A stretch of 64,000 bases of DNA from Fremontodendron californicum (Eukaryota; Streptophyta; Magnoliopsida; Malvales; Malvaceae). The notes beneath the pieces were generated by a model. That model did no database searches. It was not told the DNA's origin and saw only the letters and a list, made by a program, of their open reading frames with translations. Shown here piece by piece: positions 58,708 through 64,000 of this stretch. Every line of letters begins with the position of its first letter. Position 1 is the stretch's first letter. The translations under genes and the position numbers were made by a program. The stretch lies in the NCBI GenBank assembly GCA_030761205.1, contig JAULJL010000033.1, positions 4,099,501 through 4,163,500 of the forward strand, written 5' to 3'.

Positions 58708-58729
58708 TTTTTTTTTTTTTTTTTTTTTG
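58708..58729 (-). other. Poly(A)-like run at the 3' end of the cargo
   Basis: About 20 T on the plus strand, about 265 bp after the LOG stop. It looks like a copied poly(A) tail, but a simple A-run cannot be excluded. Confidence 0.55.
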
Positions 58730-58992
58730 AAGAAGAAGATTAAATCAAACTGACAAGGTATGTCTCAAGTCTCCCTTACTCAGACCTTGTTCAGAATGAA
58801 TACTTCTAAATATCTTAAAACACAACAAATTTTTTTTTTTAAAAATTAGCAAAATATGTCCCTTACCCCCTACTAAAATATGACATTGTCCCCAATGTCA
58901 AATTTTAAAGGTAGAATTTAGGAGATATTACCTGCAGAGGTTGCTAACCACTTATTATAACTGAGACACAACAAGCAAAATGTTAGATAATG

Positions 58993-59640
58993 TCACAAAG
59001 ACAAAGTGCAATCCACTCCTTGCTCGTCCATATCTCCTTTTCTTTTTCCGAGCGTTTGCGAAACAACCGTAGCAGATAAACACTCATAAGCTTGGAGCTT
59101 TTTGAGTAAATCTTCAATGGTTGTAGCAGAAATTATGGTTCTCCTTGCCTCTGAAAACATGAATCCATTTTCCACAGCATTATCTAAATATGAAAGCAAA
59201 TTACTAAAATAACCATTAATATTAAGCAAACCAATGGGTTTCTTATTTGTGACCAAAGATGACCAAGAAGCCACGCAAGCTATTTCTTCCAATGTACCCA
59301 GACCTCCTGGTAAAGCAATGAATGCATCGGCAGAATGGTACATGATTGTTATCCGTTCAGGGATACTCCAGACTTGTATTTCCTTACCCAAGGTAGGTCC
59401 ACAAAAATCTGTGAATAGTTTTGGCACGATTCCTAGAACTGGACTTCCTCCGGCGTGTGCTGCTGTAGCGACTGCTCCCATTAAACCCATACTACCACCT
59501 CCATAAATCAACTGGATCTTTTGTTGGGCAAGTATTACTCCAACTCTTATGGCTTCATCAGCAAATATGTTATTTTTCCCTGGATAAGCACCTCCAAAGA
59601 CACAAATTTTTTTAATGCGCTGGGACGAAGTACTTTCCAT
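58993..59640 (-). CDS. LOG: LOG-family cytokinin riboside 5'-monophosphate phosphoribohydrolase
   Basis: 215 codons from ATG 59640 (MESTSSQRIKKICVFGGAYP) to the stop at 58993; an in-frame ATG 16 codons upstream would add an implausible poly-Lys leader. LOG enzymes release active cytokinin bases from their nucleotides in one step in the cytosol. Family features: GGGS at residues 47-50, an Arg at 96, PGGLGT at 111-116 and Glu 118-119, the usual nucleotide-binding and catalytic Arg/Glu set. Length fits the family (about 200-225). Plant LOG genes normally have several introns; this frame has none. The N-terminal motif FGGAYPGK replaces the common FCGSSxGK, and the IQVWSIPERITIMY stretch is divergent. 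It lies inside a retrotransposon, in the same sense, with its own TATA-like box. Expression unknown. Confidence 0.9.
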   Translation of the reverse strand: MESTSSQRIKKICVFGGAYPGKNNIFADEAIRVGVILAQQKIQLIYGGGSMGLMGAVATAAHAGGSPVLGIVPKLFTDFCGPTLGKEIQVWSIPERITIMYHSADAFIALPGGLGTLEEIACVASWSSLVTNKKPIGLLNINGYFSNLLSYLDNAVENGFMFSEARRTIISATTIEDLLKKLQAYECLSATVVSQTLGKRKGDMDEQGVDCTLSL

Positions 59641-59692
59641 TTTTTTTTTCTTTTTTTTTTTCGAGTGCCTGAAAGAGCATGAGTACATGGTG

Positions 59693-59702
59693 TAATATAT
59701 AG
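59693..59702 (-). promoter_or_regulatory. TATA-like box upstream of LOG
   Basis: CTATATATTA on the minus strand about 55 bp before the ATG, with an A-rich leader (two A-runs just before the ATG). It suggests transcription from inside the cargo, though in AT-rich DNA the match is weak evidence. Confidence 0.45.
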
Positions 59703-59723
59703 AGGACTGAGTAGTGAATCAGA

Positions 59724-59969
59724 CAAGAGTAATAATGTCGCCGAAAGTGTATCTGACCTGTCAGAAGAAAATGTTAACCTAACAAAAGATTTTTGCGTGA
59801 TTTCAGGAAGAAAATCAAAAAGAGAAGAAAAATCAACCGTAAAAGTCAAGAGTAATAATGTCGCCGAAAGTGTATTTGACCTGTCAGAAGAAAATGTTAA
59901 CCTAACAAAAGATTTTTGCGTGATTTCAGGAAGAAAATCAAAAAAAGAAGAAAAATCAACCGTAAAAGA
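59724..59969. repeat. 123-bp tandem duplication upstream of LOG
   Basis: Two copies (about 59724-59846 and 59847-59969) beginning CAAGAGTAATAATGTCGCC, with only a few differences. 123 bp is 41 codons, so a minus frame of two 41-residue repeats is open across it; I treat that as accidental. Confidence 0.88.
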
Positions 59970-60061
59970 CAAATAAAAAAATGAGAATAATTACACAAAT
60001 CGAATAACACGTAAATTAAACCGAAATAAAGTTATTGCAAATCAAACCAAAAGCTGAGAAG

Positions 60062-60650
60062 TCATTTATTGTAGTTGTGATTGTGGCTCACATCTTCCTC
60101 TGGTTTTACGTCCAGAAACGGCTTAAACGCCTTCTATGAGTCGAGGATATGCTTCCCATCCAGTTTTCTTACAAGCTGGCAAACAGGGTCTTTTAACATC
60201 AGATTCCCAAGATGTTCCCATTCCCTTTGGAATTGCGGCCATAAATCAAGAATTTCTCTTTGTACGTCTCCACTAGGATGCGTCTCAAGAGAAAGTTGGA
60301 TATTACCCAAATTCTCCTTACTCAGTCCATCCTTAATGAATTCAATTTTATCATCTCGATTAGAGGACGGAATCCCAATAGAACGACATTTACCGTTACA
60401 CGTCCATCGTGCACATTTGTGGCAGTTTGAACTCATGCGCTTTGCTCGTCGCTTCTTTGCAAAAGTGCTTCTACCTGTACCTGGTAAATGCAAAACAGGC
60501 AGATATTCATCTTCACGTACCTTTGTGTTCAGGAATCCCTTTGTGCATAAGCATTCTTAATCTTTCAAATCGAACTTGGTAAAGCTTCAGTAAAATATTT
60601 CGAGGAAAAGGAGGAAATCGTTTCTGCAATCTTGTGAGAATATCATCCAT
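60062..60650 (-). pseudogene. Virus-like cysteine-rich nucleic-acid-binding protein frame, broken
   Basis: The minus frame starts at ATG 60650 with a helical, basic N-terminus and meets a stop at about 60510. One extra base near 60520 explains the break, because the next frame is open from there. The second part (to TAG 60134) has the motif GRSTFAKKRRAKRM followed by a Cys cluster CHKC....CNGKC. That basic-plus-Cys arrangement is typical of the small 3'-proximal nucleic-acid-binding proteins of Betaflexiviridae (carla- and vitivirus-like), which bind RNA and can counter host silencing. After the TAG the same frame stays open to TGA 60062. With one frameshift and one early stop it is not expressed intact. 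A host zinc-finger gene is the alternative. It directly precedes LOG on the same strand. Confidence 0.5.
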
Positions 60651-60698
60651 CCTGAAGAAAAAAAATGAAAAAAATTGAAAGAGAAATTGGAAGAGAAA

Positions 60699-60706
60699 TT
60701 TATATA
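60699..60706 (-). promoter_or_regulatory. TATA-like box upstream of the virus-like frame
   Basis: TATATAAA on the minus strand about 49 bp before ATG 60650, a spacing like that of the LOG box. Confidence 0.35.
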
Positions 60707-61157
60707 CAATATCAGTTTTGTGGGTAGCTGATGGAACCGATTTAAATAATCACGGAGTACCGTTATCCGCCATTTAACCGGGGTTAAAAAAATTAAAAAT
60801 TATATTTACATCTAGTTATTTTCAAAACAAGGATCAGAAAGAAAAACAACATAAAAAGACTCAAAAACAAAACACTCTAAATAAAATCCTAAATTATTCC
60901 CCCCACACATAATTCTTACATTGTCATTAATGTAATGCTATTAATCCCAAATGAAAGAATCATGTGTAAGTGAAAAGAACTAATAAACAAAATAAACTTA
61001 TGCAGCCTAAATGAACTTAGAAACACTAAACACAATTAGCAAAGAAACATAAGAAAAAGATAAAGAAAAAGAGAGCAAATCTGAGGATGGCAGTTTGGCA
61101 ATGCTTTCACTAATTAGGCTGCCTCCCCCAATTAGCACTTGATTTAGTGTTTTGAAC

Positions 61158-62096
61158 CTAACCAACACCCCTTCTTGGCATTTTAGGCTTGTCAGGCTCA
61201 TACATGAAATTTCCCAAATTTAGGCGTTTGAGAGGAAGCTTTCTTTGCACAACAGTGGATGCATTCTCCATTACAAGTATTATTCCATCATCCTTTGTGG
61301 TGCATATGTCATCGAGGAATGGAGCATATTTTGATACTTGTTGAATGACCTCCACAAACAAGTTGTTTAAGGTTTCCGGCATGTGTTGTTCATGTTCTTC
61401 CTCCTTGAACTTTGCAAATCTACTAGGAAAAGGTGGACAAGAAACATTAGTAAAAAGTGAAACCTTAAACGTTACCTCAGGTGCCGAAATACTCTTATTT
61501 GGATCTTTGGCTTCATTATCCTCAAGAATAGAATCAATCTCTAATTTTGTTTCATCCTCATCTTGTTCCTCATTCTTCAAGGTCACAATAGTAGCATTCT
61601 CCTTTGGGTTAACCATCGTTTGGGCTGGGAGTTCTTCAGATCTTTGTGCTACCCATCCCACCATACTACTAGCCAATTGGCTCATTTGATTTTCCAAACT
61701 CTGGATGCTTGCCCTTGTTTCCTGTTGAAATTGCAAAGAATCAGTAACAAGAGAATAGATAAGATCTTCTAAAGAAGTACCTGAGTTTTGAGTCATATGT
61801 GGTGGTTGAAAAAGATCTGGTTCTTGAGACCATGATTGATTGAAGCTAGATGGATGAGTGTAATTGGCATAAGGATCTACTTCTTGGTAATTTTTCGAGT
61901 AGCCATAATTAGTATGATCCCACCATCCCTCATGGTAAGTGTTTGAGTAATGATCATACTGTTGGTCTTGGAACACTTGATAGCCTTGACATCCTCCCAT
62001 GGCCAAATGTTGAACTGGGGAGGTGAGCTTGGCTTGTTGATTCTCCATGTTCATGTATGCCACCAACTCTTCAAGTGTTAGATTGCTCAATTCCAT
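61158..62096 (-). CDS. Gag-like protein, type 2, intact
   Basis: 312 codons from MELSNLTLEELVAYMNMENQ (ATG 62096) to the stop after RRGVG at 61158. It begins about 115 bp after the PBS, after a T-run on the plus strand. Blocks in order: MGGCQGYQ, SNTYHEGWWDHTNYGYS (about residues 45-60), SLVTDSLQFQQETRASIQSL, NQMSQLAS, NPKENATIVTL, an acidic linker, FPSRFAKFKEEEHEQ, NNLFVEVIQQVSKYAPFL and VVQRKLPLKRLNLGNF near the end. They match the region between nucleocapsid and protease of Athila/Tat Gag. No capsid, no zinc knuckle, no pol. Its intactness fits the young LTRs. A role in RNA packaging or in binding a helper's Gag is possible but only inferred. Confidence 0.78.
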   Translation of the reverse strand: MELSNLTLEELVAYMNMENQQAKLTSPVQHLAMGGCQGYQVFQDQQYDHYSNTYHEGWWDHTNYGYSKNYQEVDPYANYTHPSSFNQSWSQEPDLFQPPHMTQNSGTSLEDLIYSLVTDSLQFQQETRASIQSLENQMSQLASSMVGWVAQRSEELPAQTMVNPKENATIVTLKNEEQDEDETKLEIDSILEDNEAKDPNKSISAPEVTFKVSLFTNVSCPPFPSRFAKFKEEEHEQHMPETLNNLFVEVIQQVSKYAPFLDDICTTKDDGIILVMENASTVVQRKLPLKRLNLGNFMYEPDKPKMPRRGVG

Positions 62097-62210
62097 TGTT
62101 TTTTTTTTTTTTTTAAATTTGAAAAGAAAAACTTGTATGTACAAGAAAATAAAACTGATTAGAACTGAAAATAAGAATAAACCAAGTAACAAATAAACTA
62201 AAGAAAGCAA

Positions 62211-62228
62211 TCCCCGGCAACGGCGCCA
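62211..62228 (-). promoter_or_regulatory. Primer-binding site, tRNA-Asp type
   Basis: Minus-strand TGGCGCCGTTGCCGGGGA, perfect, 6 bases inside the 5' LTR. Confidence 0.88.
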
Positions 62229-62234
62229 AAAATT

Positions 62235-64000
62235 TGATGCACCCAAAAGAGTGTATCTTATTTAACCTTGCACTAAAAAGATCAATTGTACGTATAATGA
62301 TTAGCAAGGGTCGAGTCCTCAGGGATTGGGTTTTAATCTATGAGTTATTAGTTTATAACTTACGTTCAAAGAAAACAATAAAAGAAAAGGGGTTTTTGAA
62401 GCCAGATTTAAACTAAAGTAAATAATAAGAATAAGATGCAAGGCGGTATAACCAGCCAATAAAAATATATATACTAAATTAGGCGGTATAACCAGCCAAT
62501 AAAAATAAATATACTTTTAAAAACAAGCAAACTAGAAAAGTAAGAAAACAAGTAAGTAAGAAGAATCAAATATGAAAAATATGGTTAAGGTTTCATTCTC
62601 CACCACTAGACATCATTAAGAATCAATTTCAGATCTATCAATATCAACCAACTATCAAAGTTAACAACCGTAGATAACAACAAGCTCTGTTATCCCAATC
62701 TTTCCTTAGTTTATCGTTAAATAGAACAAGCTCTCTATTTAATCTCTAACCATTAAACAACCTAGAATAAGCTCTCTAAATTCAATTTAATGGCAGCTTT
62801 ATGATGAGAAAGATAGGTTGATCTAAGCAACAAACACATAAGCTCGGATTGTTCAACTTAGGTTATGTTCCACTTTGCAATTATTGAAAACTTGACCATA
62901 ATCATTAATCACAAATTGCCACTTATGAATAGGAAATCAAGACAATTACACGGATCAAGACTCCTAGACTAGCAATAGATAATTATCAAGATCTATCTAG
63001 TTGTACACCTAAATAAATCAAGACAACATCATGAGCAATTCTTGTAGAAGAACATAAGCAACTTTGATAGAAAATTAATGATAGATAGAATCTGAAAATC
63101 AATCACAAAACATGTCTAGGGCTTTGAAATCACCCTTAACCAAATAGAAGTTTAGCCTAGCATAGGCATTGTAAACATAAACATAAAATTAAAGAGAATC
63201 TAAGAAGGAAATAAAAGAAAGAAAGAAGAAGAAGAAAATAAAGAAAAAGAAAACTAGAGAAAAGAAAGAAGAAGAAAACTTAGAGAATTTTATTACAATG
63301 GCTAATATCCTACCAATGTACCATATCTCATACAATCATCCAAGGCCCTCTATTTATACACATTTTGGAGGACTAAATGACAAGAGACAAGCTTTACAAA
63401 TTTCAAAGGTAGGTATAATAGGTGGGTGCATTTTTCTAACAATTTTCGTCATATTGTATGACAATTTTGATCAGCCAACTTGATGGTCGATTTTGTCAAT
63501 ATTGGAAGCTTGATCTGATCACATGGTCTTCTAGAAAAATGTTCCCCTATCAGTTAGTGATCCATAGCCGTTGGAATCAGCTCATTTGCTGATGTGGATC
63601 AGATGATATGGGCAAAATATCAAAACAGGTCAGCACATACGTCATTGCACATCAGCCAACTTGATGGTCGATTTCTCTAGGGAAAACGACTCCGTTTCAA
63701 GAAGTGTAAAACATGAAAAAGTTAGATATGCCTCTTAACTTTGCACGGTTAAAATTTTAGCCTTATTGCTTCAGTGAAACTCCAGATATAGCTGATATGG
63801 AAAAAGGTGTCGGAACTGGAACTGAACTGGATTTGCCCTTAATTCTTGATTTAACCTAGTAATCTGAAATCACTCAAAGAAACTCGTGAAAAACACCAAA
63901 TTACATAAAAATATAAAAAATCATAAACACAATTAGACTAAGCAATAATAACTCGTATTTGACACAAAACAATAATAAAACATAACTAAAAACTATATAA
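62235..64000 (-). repeat. 5' LTR of the LOG-carrying element (cut by window end)
   Basis: Matches 55410 onward; the last about 15 bp (to CGAGTTATCA) fall outside the window. Confidence 0.93.
63351..63358 (-). promoter_or_regulatory. TATA box in the 5' LTR
   Basis: TATAAATA on the minus strand (TGTATAAATAGAGG context). The equivalent site in the 3' LTR is at 56526-56533. Confidence 0.6.

Larger units (their letters stand above)
58708..60850 (-). other. Foreign cargo block inside the retrotransposon
   Basis: This sequence has no counterpart in the other gag-only elements, where the flanking parts are adjacent (compare 38620-38660). On the minus strand it starts near 60850-60790, holds a virus-like frame and the LOG frame, and ends in a run of about 20 A (T-run at about 58708-58729). 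Both frames lie in the sense of the element. The right boundary is approximate and no target duplication was found. Confidence 0.75.
55410..64000 (-). mobile_element. Young gag-only gypsy element carrying a LOG-containing cargo (minus strand, right end cut by window)
   Basis: 3' LTR 55410-57190 (1781 bp), polypurine tract 57191-57210, 3' noncoding region, a foreign block of about 2.1 kb (58708 to about 60850), an intact gag-like frame 61158-62096, PBS 62211-62228 and 5' LTR 62235 to beyond 64000 (about 15 bp missing). The LTRs differ at roughly ten sites by eye in 1766 bp, so insertion was recent. The left target flank is AGGGC (55405-55409); the right flank is outside the window. Confidence 0.92.

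Noticed and set aside
59547..59972. 141-codon minus frame with two 41-residue repeats upstream of LOG
   Set aside because: It is the 123-bp tandem duplication read through the LOG start in another frame; no family match.
1..64000. CRISPR arrays, bacterial operons or prophage
   Set aside because: No regularly spaced short repeats with unique spacers; gene pieces, introns and transposons are all plant-type.

Overview
This looks like nuclear DNA of a flowering plant, probably a eudicot. It is AT-rich, dominated by nested LTR retrotransposons, and carries plant-type gene pieces with GT-AG introns: a NAC transcription factor, long-chain acyl-CoA synthetase, an external NAD(P)H dehydrogenase, L-arabinokinase, P5CS and a LOG cytokinin enzyme. 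No complete ordinary host gene is visible. The host remnants are a NAC gene broken by transposons and an uninterrupted LOG frame carried inside a retrotransposon.

Layout. 1-23214 is a stack of one Ty3/gypsy family with a tRNA-Asp-type primer-binding site. It begins with the last 92 codons of an autonomous element's integrase. Nested into that element's 3' region are a solo LTR (785-2254) and three gag-only elements (3290-9236 minus, 11021-17179 minus, 17599-23214 plus). The stack ends in an intron of a NAC gene. The last NAC exon (23393-23498 and 29813-30044) is split by a CACTA-like transposon (23499-29812) carrying fragments of at least four unrelated genes. That transposon holds a hAT-like element (27096-29596), which in turn holds a solo LTR (27176-28982). 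A 210-bp MITE lies just after the NAC stop.

30669-43052 is the 5' part of an Ogre/Tat-like element: a long LTR with a CATGTCAT-rich minisatellite, a PBS and a decayed ORF1. It is interrupted by a solo LTR (33393-35205) and a gag-only element (35701-41595). 43053-55409 is a mosaic of LTR pieces, a Ty1/copia pol remnant, a second tandem-repeat-bearing LTR, and a 1574-bp unit made of two copia LTRs in inverted orientation flanked by a perfect 5-bp target duplication. 55410-64000 is a young gag-only element (minus strand, right LTR cut by the window end). It carries a foreign block of about 2.1 kb with an intact LOG frame and a frameshifted frame resembling the cysteine-rich nucleic-acid-binding proteins of flexuous plant RNA viruses.

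How they fit together. The gag-only elements keep LTRs, PBS, polypurine tract and the back half of Gag (nucleocapsid linker and C-terminal part) but lack capsid and pol. The autonomous relative at the left edge shares their 3' region, so they were probably mobilised in trans. Target duplications read directly from the sequence give the order of insertion at many sites.
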